NCBI GenBank assembly: GCA_022781985.1
Contig: JALESH010000050.1
Location: forward strand, 1 to 64,000
Direction: 5' to 3'
From: Lachnospiraceae bacterium
GTDB lineage: Bacteria > Bacillota > Clostridia > Lachnospirales > Lachnospiraceae
Length of the DNA: 64,000 nucleotides
Shown: positions 36,420 through 45,600 of the stretch, in pieces
Numbering within the stretch: the stretch's first letter is position 1
Layout of the letters: the number at the start of each line of letters is the position of its first letter
Notes under the pieces: model-generated
Database searches by the model: none
Told to the model about the DNA's origin: nothing
The model's input: the letters and a program-made list of their open reading frames with translations, nothing else
Program-made: the position numbers and the translations under genes

Positions 36420-37195
36420 CACAGTTCCTCCGCAAATCTTCTTTTGAGCCTGCTGAAGCTGAAGCAGCCGAATGCCAGCACCGCAAGGCCCAGCAGCACC
36501 GCATTCAGCAGCGTCCCCAGCTGGGGCGGCCTCTTATAATAAAGGATGTCCCTGTACGCCACGATAATAGATGTCATGGGGTTGAGATGGTACAGCCCCC
36601 GAAGCTCCTCCGGAACCATGTCCACGGAATACAGCACCGGCGTCATATACATCCATGCCATTCCTATGATGTTGAAGATCTGCTCCAGATCCCTGATATA
36701 TACGGTGGCAGCCGCGCCAAACATGGTGATTCCCAGGGCCAGTATATACTCAATGGCCATGACCAGGGGCAGATAAAGCAGGGCCTGCAGGCTGACTCCC
36801 ATCCCGGATATAAAAACCACGGCAAAAATCACCACAAATGCCAGAACCATGTTGACAAACTGGCTGGTGGCAAAAGCAACAGGCAGCACCTCCCTGGGAA
36901 AATAGATCTTTTTCACCATATCCTCCTGGGAGAATATGACTCTGGTGCCACCTCCCAGGCAGGTATTGAAAAACATCCAGGGTATCAGCGCCACAAAGAG
37001 AAACAGATAGTACCTGTCTATATTCATCCGCATGATGATCGAAAAAACAACAGTATATACGCCAAGCTGCAGCAGCGGATTGATAAAGGTCCACATGAAG
37101 CCCAGCACGGAGCCCTTGTACCTCCCTCTCAGATCCCTTCTGATCAGGCTGAATATCATTTCCCTGTACTCAATTATTTCTTTGATTGTCTTCAT
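36419..37195 (-). CDS. wzm: Polysaccharide ABC exporter permease (Wzm)
   Basis: A 258-residue ABC-2 type permease with six predicted helices, the normal size for Wzm/TagG-like proteins. RRDLRGRYKGSVLGFMWTFINPLLQLGVY (about 18-45) is the hallmark N-terminal signature, and MTPVLYSVDMVPEELRGLYHLNPMT (about 190-215) the periplasmic-side loop. It pairs with the ATPase immediately downstream (one-base overlap) and follows a large GT2-GT4 fusion gene by 14 bp, placing chain synthesis and export together. Confidence 0.95.
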   Translation of the reverse strand: MKTIKEIIEYREMIFSLIRRDLRGRYKGSVLGFMWTFINPLLQLGVYTVVFSIIMRMNIDRYYLFLFVALIPWMFFNTCLGGGTRVIFSQEDMVKKIYFPREVLPVAFATSQFVNMVLAFVVIFAVVFISGMGVSLQALLYLPLVMAIEYILALGITMFGAAATVYIRDLEQIFNIIGMAWMYMTPVLYSVDMVPEELRGLYHLNPMTSIIVAYRDILYYKRPPQLGTLLNAVLLGLAVLAFGCFSFSRLKRRFAEEL

Positions 37196-37209
37196 CGCTG
37201 ATCCATCCT

Positions 37210-39261
37210 TTACTGCTCACCTCTGATCTGCTTCTTCATCCTGCGGAGCAGGCCGTAGGCTCTGGGAAACCTGCGGTCTCCAAAGGCCTTCAGGCTGGCC
37301 TTCACCGAAAGCTCCGGCGAAGGTACATAGCATCTATGTATGTTCTCCAGATATCTCATCTCCAGCCACCTTGCATGCAAAAGCTTAAAATCCACCTCCT
37401 GCTGCAGGATTTTCCTGATAAAAGCCTCAGAATCCACCGCAACATCCTTCCAGGTGCGCATGATCTTCTTATCGTTTTTATAACGCACCTGAGGATCTGC
37501 CGCCACCTGATCCAGCAGTCCCTTTACATCCTTACTCTCCTCAAACAGGAGGATATTGTCTCCATAGCACTCAAAATATTCCTTCAGCTCACGATTCAGC
37601 TCGGTATCGCTGACGATGATCTTTTTGTCAAACTCTATGCCCTTTAGGATAGGAAGGCCAAAGCCCTCATATAAGCTGGGGAAAAGGATACCCTGGGAAC
37701 GATGGATCAGGAAGTCAATGAACTCATCCGGCAGATTTCCGCTCTTATAGCCATAGATGTTCTTTTCTGTATAGCCCTCCTCCACAGCTCCGATGAAGAT
37801 GAAGTTGTGCTCCGTATCCTTTAACAGCTCCAGAACCTCCCACAGGAATTTATGCTTGAATTTATTGCCGAAGACAAAAAAGTATTTGTCGAAGACCTGT
37901 TCATACTCCCGGCTGAATCTCCCCCTCTCCTTCTCATGGCTGCCGTGATAGATCACGGTATCGGGAATCTCTCTGGCCGCAAACTCATCCGGATAATACC
38001 GCTTGGTATCGACCAGAGAAAACTGGCTGATAGAGGTCATGCCATCACAGAAGTGAATGGACTTTCTGAAGACATCCTGCCTTTCCTTATCATAGGCCAG
38101 TATATAGCTGCTCCTCAGGCTGATGATATCCTGCATACAGAATGTATATTTCAGACAGGTTCTGTTGAGGATGAACATATGCTCTATGTGGAAGATCTGG
38201 GACGGCGCAAAGGCAATATGGAAGGTCTGCCCCTGGATAGTATGAGGATGCCATACCCGGGGATACTTCTCCGAAATATGAAAGAACTCATCTGCCATCA
38301 CATTTGTCAGTACATGGATATCATACACATCCTTATAAAGCCTGTAAAATTCTCCCAGCAGGGACAGCCCATACTCTGCTGTGCCGTTAAAAGCGGAGGG
38401 CAGCTCATACAGGCTGAAAAGCACCCTTTTCTTTTCATACACTCCTTCGCAGAGCAGATCCGCATAGTAGTCCACAGGATCCATATCCCTGTTGAAATAC
38501 TGTTCCACGATCACCGGATAGTGGGGGTATCTCTCCCTGAGAACGGCGCTGTTCCTTTCATCCAGCTCCGCCTTGGCGCTGCCGAAGCTCCTGCCCTCAT
38601 AATGGAAAACAAAGGCCCGGTTGGCCATAACGATATTGTAACCATACTGATTCACTCTCATGCAAAAATCATTTTCTTCGTTGTAGCCCCTGCCATAGAT
38701 TTCATCGAACAGTCCGAACTCATTGATCAGCCTGCGCTTGATCAGCATGGCAAAGCCAACTCCCGTAGGGATCGGCATGTATTCCGGCAGCAGCTCCCTG
38801 ACCTGACGGTACACACCATAGCTCTTCTCCGGCTCCAGCAGATGGCCCAGATTATTTTTCACCGGTACGGTAAGCAGGGTAGCATTGTTGCTTCTTGGGC
38901 AGACTACACCATGCTTTTCTGCCAGGTACAGCACCCTGGACATCTCCTCTAAAAATCCTTCCGTCACCTTGGTGTCGGAATTCAGCAGCAGGATGTCATT
39001 GCCTGTCTGATCCAGCTCCAGCACTGCCCTGTTGCAGGTCTTTACAAATCCCAGATTGGAATCATTTTTAAAATAATGGAAATGATCCAGCCCCTTGATC
39101 GCGCTCCGGATCCTCTTCTCCAAATCCTCCCATTCAGGTCCCATATCATTAATAAAAAATACCTGGTGGCTGCCCTGCACCCACTCCTTCAGGGAATCTA
39201 TACAAAGCTTCAGGGTACTCCAATCCTTATAAACAGGTACTACTACCGTTACATTTCTCAT
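37210..39261 (-). CDS. Bifunctional GT2-GT4 glycosyltransferase (rhamnan-type)
   Basis: A 683-residue two-domain enzyme. The N-terminal GT-A domain (1-250) has VTVVVPVYKDWS, LLNSDTKV (DxD equivalent, about 95) and YNEENDFCMRVNQYG (catalytic base region, about 195). The C-terminal GT-B domain (about 270-600) has FFVFGNKFKHKFLWEVLE, IGAVEEGY and EGFGLPILKGIEFDKKIIVSD. The second Glu of the EX7E motif is replaced by Lys (EGFGLPILK), so the second domain may be inactive or use another residue. The tail is basic. Such fusions in ABC-dependent loci build rhamnose-rich polymers. It is translated just before Wzm. Confidence 0.85.
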   Translation of the reverse strand: MRNVTVVVPVYKDWSTLKLCIDSLKEWVQGSHQVFFINDMGPEWEDLEKRIRSAIKGLDHFHYFKNDSNLGFVKTCNRAVLELDQTGNDILLLNSDTKVTEGFLEEMSRVLYLAEKHGVVCPRSNNATLLTVPVKNNLGHLLEPEKSYGVYRQVRELLPEYMPIPTGVGFAMLIKRRLINEFGLFDEIYGRGYNEENDFCMRVNQYGYNIVMANRAFVFHYEGRSFGSAKAELDERNSAVLRERYPHYPVIVEQYFNRDMDPVDYYADLLCEGVYEKKRVLFSLYELPSAFNGTAEYGLSLLGEFYRLYKDVYDIHVLTNVMADEFFHISEKYPRVWHPHTIQGQTFHIAFAPSQIFHIEHMFILNRTCLKYTFCMQDIISLRSSYILAYDKERQDVFRKSIHFCDGMTSISQFSLVDTKRYYPDEFAAREIPDTVIYHGSHEKERGRFSREYEQVFDKYFFVFGNKFKHKFLWEVLELLKDTEHNFIFIGAVEEGYTEKNIYGYKSGNLPDEFIDFLIHRSQGILFPSLYEGFGLPILKGIEFDKKIIVSDTELNRELKEYFECYGDNILLFEESKDVKGLLDQVAADPQVRYKNDKKIMRTWKDVAVDSEAFIRKILQQEVDFKLLHARWLEMRYLENIHRCYVPSPELSVKASLKAFGDRRFPRAYGLLRRMKKQIRGEQ

Positions 39262-39318
39262 CCTACTGTCCTTTCCTCGTGGCTATTTGGATATATTCTA
39301 GCATATTTTCCACATCTG

Positions 39319-41169
39319 TCAACCGAGCCGCCCCTCCGAAGCCAGAGCTTTCAGCCGTTCCTCCATCTTCTCCGCCGCCTTATCCCAGGTAAATTCCCGT
39401 CTGACGTATTCTGAAGCCAGTCTCCCTTTACGGGCTGCCTCCTCCCTGTGCTCATAGACCCAGCGCATCCTTTGGATCAGATGCTCCTCATCGGCCTGGG
39501 CCCACCGGAAGCCCTCGTAATACCGGCACTTGGCCTTTGCATCCACCAGCTTCTCCACCCTCACCGGAAAACCGTTGTCTTCGTTCAGGAAGTCGGTCTG
39601 GGCGCTCCAGGCTGTGGCTATGGCAGGCAGGCCGCAGGCCATGGCCTCCAGGATCGGCATCCCCCAGCCCTCTCCTCTGGCTGCCGTTACGAAGCAATCC
39701 GATGAGCGGTAGAGGGCCGGCATCTCATAGTCTTCAAAATCTGTGTTATATAAGAAGATGATTTCAGGCCCGTTCCCGGGCAGACCCAGCTTCCTGACCT
39801 CATTTTCCACGCTGATGCTGCTGTCGCTGTTGTTCACCTTGCAGATCAGAACCACCTCATCCTTTCCGGTAAAGGCTCTGCTATAGGCTCTCAGCAGCAG
39901 CTCCGGGGCCTTTCTTTCCCCCCACTCAAAAATAGAAAGGAAGGTGTATTTTCTGTTGTTTTTGTATGATACGATATTTTGATTATAATAATCAGGATCA
40001 ATCCCCAGGGGCATGACCTGGATCGGCACCCTCACCCCGCTGTCCCGGAAGGTCTGCACGTTGAAACTGGAGGGCACCCATATCTCATCCATCCGGTTGC
40101 ATTCCTTCACCCAATCTCCGGGAATACCGGTGGTTTCCAGCATGGTATATCCGATCTTATATCTGCCGGTATTCTTGTGGAAAACATCTGCCACTCCGTA
40201 GACCACCTGGGGATAGCTCCTCAGGAACTTTCTCTTACGGATCACGTTGATTCTGTAGTCGTCACTCTCCCCCTTCTCCTCCCAGGGAATAGGGGTATTC
40301 TTTCCATACACATAACGGTAACGCACATCAATCCCCCTGTTTTCCAAGGCCAGCATAAGGTTTTTGGCAGATACGGCATAACCGCTCCTTCCAACTGCCG
40401 TCGAATGCCAGGCCATTCCCTGCTTCTGTCTTCCTTCCAGCTCTGTGCTCCAGATCTCCTTAAAGGTTCTCTGAGAAGCCTGGAACATCCTGGAGAAGCT
40501 GGCCTTATTCACATTGGTGGACACATTCTGATAGTGAACCAGCGTCACCCTGCCGCAGCAGATCACCTTAAAGCCTGCCTTTCTGGCCCTGAGGCAGTAG
40601 TCTGTGTCCTCAAAATAAGAAAAAAAGGCTTCGTTCAGGCCGCCGATCCTGTCCAGCACCGCCCTCTTGATATAGGCGCAGGCAAATACCACTCCTTCCA
40701 CCTCACGGTTATCCGGGTACTGGCCGATGTCCCTCTGCCCACCCCCGATCTGCTGGCCCCAGTAGGTGTCCGGCATAATATAGGTGCCTGCATGCAGCAG
40801 CTCTCCCCTTTCATTCACCAGCCTGCAGCCGATGACGCCGTATTCTTCCTCTTCATAGGCCGTACGGTGCAGCACCTCCAGCCAATCCTCCTGACAGAGG
40901 ATCATATCGTTGTTGAGCAGCACGATATCCCCCTCCTCTATCCGGGAGATCACCGCATTGTTTCCCTTAACAAATCCCAGGTTTTCCCTGTGGCTGATGA
41001 CCTCTATCCAGTCCAGGCCCTGCAGATATTCCAGGGTTCCGTCGCTGCTGCCGTTGTCAGCCACATACACCCTGCAGCCGGACCGCTCTGCACTGGGCCG
41101 CAGAGACTCCAGGCATTTTTTTGTATATTCCAGTCCATTCCATGTCAGTATGATAACCGATACCTTCAT
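39319..41169 (-). CDS. Bifunctional GT2-GT4 glycosyltransferase
   Basis: A 616-residue fusion. The GT-A domain (1-240) shows VSVIILTWNGLEYTKKC, ADNGSSDGT, VLLNNDMI (metal-binding motif) and FFSYFEDTDYCLRARKAG (catalytic base, about 190). The GT-B domain (about 255-600) starts QGMAWHSTAVGRSGYAVSAKNL and contains IFEWGERKAPELLLRA and EGWGMPILEAMACG, an intact EX7E. The two domains probably add two sugars in succession, typical for D- or L-rhamnose polymers. Its start overlaps the small unknown gene by 4 bp (ATGA type). Confidence 0.9.
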   Translation of the reverse strand: MKVSVIILTWNGLEYTKKCLESLRPSAERSGCRVYVADNGSSDGTLEYLQGLDWIEVISHRENLGFVKGNNAVISRIEEGDIVLLNNDMILCQEDWLEVLHRTAYEEEEYGVIGCRLVNERGELLHAGTYIMPDTYWGQQIGGGQRDIGQYPDNREVEGVVFACAYIKRAVLDRIGGLNEAFFSYFEDTDYCLRARKAGFKVICCGRVTLVHYQNVSTNVNKASFSRMFQASQRTFKEIWSTELEGRQKQGMAWHSTAVGRSGYAVSAKNLMLALENRGIDVRYRYVYGKNTPIPWEEKGESDDYRINVIRKRKFLRSYPQVVYGVADVFHKNTGRYKIGYTMLETTGIPGDWVKECNRMDEIWVPSSFNVQTFRDSGVRVPIQVMPLGIDPDYYNQNIVSYKNNRKYTFLSIFEWGERKAPELLLRAYSRAFTGKDEVVLICKVNNSDSSISVENEVRKLGLPGNGPEIIFLYNTDFEDYEMPALYRSSDCFVTAARGEGWGMPILEAMACGLPAIATAWSAQTDFLNEDNGFPVRVEKLVDAKAKCRYYEGFRWAQADEEHLIQRMRWVYEHREEAARKGRLASEYVRREFTWDKAAEKMEERLKALASEGRLG

Positions 41170-41573
41170 GTCACACCCCTGCCTTTCTCTCTGCCGCTCC
41201 GGGCCCTCTCCGCGCTCTGTCTCACCAGCTCCCCCAGTATGGCCTTCTCACTGTTGAGGGCACAGAGCAGATGCATATTAAAATCCGTCTGCCTCTTATT
41301 GATGTCCCTCATATACCAGCCCACACATTTTGCAGCAGCCCTTTTTACAACTCCCTTCAGTCCCCTGCCTCCTGCTGCGGGCTGTATCCGGGTTAAGTCA
41401 AATTCCTCATTCATCCTCTCCGTATAAGCGGCAAATTCCTCATAATATCGAATCAGTATATCCGGCTGCAGTCCATCCCCGGCAGGCTTCCTGCCATTCA
41501 GGTATACATTTACATGGTTCATGGCCGCTTCCACCGTAGTCTTCCGGCCCTCTCCGTCAAAATATTTTATCAT
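41166..41573 (-). CDS. Small conserved-looking protein of the glycan locus, function unknown
   Basis: A protein of about 135 residues; I use the ATG at 41573 because the track's first M is GTG one codon earlier, with GGGAGAAG upstream. It is soluble, basic at the C-terminus, and holds the helical stretch WYMRDINKRQTDFNMHLLCALNSE (about 85-110). A similar helix precedes methyltransferase or transferase domains in some rhamnan loci as far as I recall; I cannot confirm it here. It overlaps the next GT2-GT4 gene by 4 bp and follows the acyltransferase by about 30 bp, so it may be a scaffold for chain synthesis. Confidence 0.65.
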   Translation of the reverse strand: MIKYFDGEGRKTTVEAAMNHVNVYLNGRKPAGDGLQPDILIRYYEEFAAYTERMNEEFDLTRIQPAAGGRGLKGVVKRAAAKCVGWYMRDINKRQTDFNMHLLCALNSEKAILGELVRQSAERARSGREKGRGVT

Positions 41574-41606
41574 CACAGCTTCTCCCTTCCATTACAACCA
41601 GTACCA

Positions 41607-42668
41607 TCAGCACACATATTTTCCCAGCGCCGGGATCCGCTTCAGCAGGCCGGCCGCCCCTGCGCTGATGACCGTCACTGCAATAAACAGTACGGGCAGG
41701 GAAAGGAGGGCATTAAAGGAAAGGGTGGACAGGCCAAGCTGCTGGAGCACAAAGATAACCAGCATGTGTATGCCGTAGATCCCAAGGGAAATACCGGAAA
41801 GCCACTTCGTCAGCCCTGCCAGCCTGCCCTCTTTCACAAAGGTGTATTTGCAATAAACAAACACCGCAGTACTCCACAGGATCACACTGGGCATCATGGG
41901 CATTACAAAGGAAAAGTAAGTCTCATGAAAGGTATTATCCCTGATACACAGATACAGGGTCTTCAGGATGATCACCCCCACTCCAAGGATCCCCGAAGCA
42001 TAGAGGAGCAGTCTGCTTCTTTTGGAGATCTCATAGGTATGGAGATAGTGTCCCAACAGAAAAAAGCATACATAGCTGCCCATTCCATAGATACACAGCC
42101 TGCTGTAATTACTCACAAGAATACCCGCCGCGGTCCCTGAAGAGCGTGAAAGCAGCGGAAAAATATCCGTAGTCAGAAACCCCAGAAGGATGGCATACAG
42201 CAGCTGCTTTTTATCCGCATGATCCGTAAACACCTTCAGTACCGGAACCAGCAGATACAGTCCGATAATAGCATAGACAAACCACAGGTGCACCTGTGTA
42301 TCCCCTTTCACTATATTTTTTACAGCCGCGAGAAAAATATTTCCCTCTGTCTGCCCCGCCAGCAGATGATACATCTGATACACCATTGCCCAAAATACCA
42401 AAAATACCACCAGCCTGAAAATATAGACGGTATAGATCCTCCGTATGGAGACCTCTTTCTCCCTGCGCAGAAACAAGGCGCCCGACATCATAAAAAACAC
42501 GGGCACGGAGAAACGCATGAAGCCTCCCACTACAGTAAACACCACCCAATTAAAGCTGCCGATATATCCAAACCAGTTCACAGATGCCAGATGGAGCATC
42601 ACCACGGCCAGAGCTGCCGCCGCCCTCAATACATCCAGGTAATAAATCTTTTTTTCCTTCTTCTCCAT
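41607..42668 (-). CDS. Membrane acyltransferase, family 3 (OafA/WecH-like)
   Basis: A 353-residue protein with about ten helices. The family marks are YYLDVLRAAAALAVVMLHLAS at the N-terminus, including the catalytic His of the R-x10-H motif, and FSVPVFFMMSGALFLRRE with the conserved SGxL. The group moves acetyl or other acyl groups onto sugars in the membrane or outside. Here it probably O-acetylates the locus glycan. It is 30 bp downstream of the giant YfhO gene. Confidence 0.92.
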   Translation of the reverse strand: MEKKEKKIYYLDVLRAAAALAVVMLHLASVNWFGYIGSFNWVVFTVVGGFMRFSVPVFFMMSGALFLRREKEVSIRRIYTVYIFRLVVFLVFWAMVYQMYHLLAGQTEGNIFLAAVKNIVKGDTQVHLWFVYAIIGLYLLVPVLKVFTDHADKKQLLYAILLGFLTTDIFPLLSRSSGTAAGILVSNYSRLCIYGMGSYVCFFLLGHYLHTYEISKRSRLLLYASGILGVGVIILKTLYLCIRDNTFHETYFSFVMPMMPSVILWSTAVFVYCKYTFVKEGRLAGLTKWLSGISLGIYGIHMLVIFVLQQLGLSTLSFNALLSLPVLFIAVTVISAGAAGLLKRIPALGKYVC

Positions 42669-42698
42669 ACTAAATTTACCTCTTGTTTCTCCATCACC

Positions 42699-45600
42699 CT
42701 ATCTGTATTTCAGAAGGATCTCATGGCTTCCTGCTTCCAGCCCAAGTGCCATAAAGCCCACATTGGCATGGATCAGCTCCTGCTCCTCACCATCCACATA
42801 GGCACTCCAGTCCTCATCATAAGGGATGGTAAATACCATGATACCGTCCTTCTGAAGATTCGCACTGCCCTCTATCCGCTCCTCCTCAAAATGAGTCAGC
42901 TTCAGGCTGCCCTCACTTCTTTCCTCTGTAAGCACGGCAAAATCTGCATAATACACCTCCTGGGGAATCACGTACAGCTGGGCCTCTGCAATCTCATAGG
43001 GCTTTCTCGTATTGGCCAGGATGGGCACCCTGTCCGTTCCCGCCATCATAAATTCCATATAGTGGTCATTCTCACCCTTCACCAGAGTCACATCTGTGCT
43101 GCCCTGCAGCACATTTCCCTGCATATAATAGGCTTCTGCCCGGGCATCCTCCTGCGCACTCATTCTCACCCTGAGGATAGCCACCTCACCCTCCTCCAGG
43201 GGGGCAAAGGCAATCTCCTTCTCATCCAGGCTGACTGCCGTCCTGTATGCCTGCCATTGCTCCGCGAAAGTCTCGTAGGAGCCCCCTGCCTTCACCCCCT
43301 CAGGAAGAAGTCCTGTCTCTCCCTCCCGGATCACACACTGCTCCAGCATGATATTGCGCCTGTCCACATAATTATATTCCAGAAATTCCCCTTCCGTCAT
43401 ATACTCATCATAGACATAGCCAAAGGGAAGGGCGTGCTTATTCTCATACAGCACGATACCATCCTTTTCCGACAGATATTCCAGGCCATAGGTATTCGGC
43501 TTCTGATTTTTGGTCAGTACATATTTCACATTAAAAAGTGCATTCACCGCCGCATTTTGTTTTGTCCCCTTCTGGATATGGTCCATCACCGGCAGACCCA
43601 GGCAGCTGTACAGTCTCTGGGTATGGTCGTTGTCACCCACACCGCCTATATAAGAGGCAGTCCCCCTGTATCTCTGGTACAGGGAATCGCAGTAGGAAAC
43701 GGAGGTAAACTGCTTATCCACCCGATAGAACTCCCCCTCTTCCCCCACTTTGGCCAGCAGCTCACCGGTGGCATCATTGTAGTATATCTTTTCCTCCAAT
43801 ACCTCTGTATTCAGCCCGGCCTTATTATTGATGATCCTGTAGGAGGAGCCTGCCACCTCTGCCGCTGCGGCGATCACCAGCAGATAGCTGAGGTATGCTT
43901 TTTTCTCCCCATCCTTTTCCCTCATCAGCAGAAACAGCAGCAGGGAAAGAAAAGCGCAGAAAACCAATGCTATGGCCAGATAAAATATCTGTATCCCTTC
44001 CTTGAAAAAGAGAACGGACAGAACCAAAAGGACAATATTGGTACCCAGCAGAATTTTGCCGGCCCTGTCTGCCCCGATCCCCTCCTTCTCCTGCCACAGC
44101 GCTGCTGCGAAGAGCAGAAGCAGCACGATGACCCAGAGGGAGGACAGCTTCCATCCTATACCTGCAAATCCGTTTGCTACATTCCGTACCACCCCGAACG
44201 CATTGTAAATGACTGCTCCTGCCAGGGGCAGCATATACCAGCGCCGCTTCCTTTTGTTCATGGCACACAGGCCAAGGGGTGCCAGCGCCACTGCTGCCAG
44301 ACCGCAGTAGAACACCGGATCCTCCAGCCAGTTGGTAACACCTGCATAGGTATCCTCAAACATTCCCAAAATGTCCGGGCACAGCAGTCTGTAAAACATG
44401 ATGCGATAGCCGGGCAGCCTGGTATAATTCAGGATATTCTTCCATTCCCCGGCCACCTGGGCTCCCGTGCTCACTCTGGAGCTTCCCAGCATCTCTGTCA
44501 GGGAAGGCAGCCAGGCTGCCAGGGAAACCGCCGCCCCCGCCAGCACGATCCCCGTCAGCTTCAGGATACATTTAAGAGGATTTTCCGTCTCTCCCGGTTC
44601 TGCCGCCTCCTCCCTGCCGGAGCAGAACCGGAAGACTCCGTAGGCCAGTCCTACCCCGGTGTAGAGAACGGCCGTATAGCCGTGGTAATTCCAATAGCAA
44701 AAAATATTGGCAAGGAAAAACGGCAGCCATTTCTTTGTTTTTTTAAAGCGCTCAAATCCCCATAGCCACAGAGCCAGGCAGACAGCCTCGTTGGGATAGC
44801 TCTGCCACATTCCCCGGGCCACAATATAGCTATTGCAGGAATACCCTAGGCCCAGCAGGCTGCTGCCCAGCTTCCCTGTCCCCAGCCGACGCAAAAAGCA
44901 ATAGAAGAACATACCGGCCAGAAATATTTTCAGCATCTGGGCAAGCCCCATGGCATAAGCCAGATGCTCCCTGCCGAACAAAGCACAGAAATTTTTCAGG
45001 GACAGAATGATGGGCTCCTCTGCATTCCCAAGGGACTCATAGAAGGTATAGCTCCATCCCCACTCTCCATTGCCGATCCTGTCAGCCAGATGAGCCAGCT
45101 GGGCATAGGTCTGATAAAAGGAATCTCCCATATAAAGAAAAACTCTGTCTCCCGGCAGAAAATCCTGAAACAGGACAAAAATCATGCCTGCCAGCAGGAT
45201 TCCATAGCACAGCAGAGCTATCCTGTCATCCTCTGCGCGCTCCTTTACCCAGCCATAGAGCCTCCGCAGCAGCGGCAGTCTGTCAGCCATCACCACCAAA
45301 AAGACCGGCACCATGACGGCCGCCAGCTTAAGAAAATAATCCGTCACAATATGCTCTGTGATAGCCCGGGACAGACGAATGCCAAAATACAGGACAGGAT
45401 CGTCCCCGGACGGATCCACATAATAGGTCTCTCCCGTGCTGCAGACTGCCTCCACTCCCTCACTGCCCACCACACAGGCCGCCAGCTCATCTGCAGAAAA
45501 GGCTCTGGACCACCGCTGCCCCTGATACAATTCAAAGGAGGAAATTTCTACCTCTTTGTCTGCAGCTATGATATCCAGGCGCCACTCCTTGTTCCAGCCC

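Noticed and set aside
35082-36539. 485-residue plus-strand ORF
   Set aside because: Shadow of the Wzt and Wzm genes on the other strand; no recognisable motif.
39979-41427. 482-residue plus-strand ORF
   Set aside because: Shadow of the GT2-GT4 fusion gene; composition typical of antisense frames.
42219-44765. 848-residue plus-strand ORF
   Set aside because: It is antisense to the giant YfhO gene, has no domain pattern, is rich in His/Gln/Pro as expected for the complement of GC-biased codons, and has no ribosome binding site.
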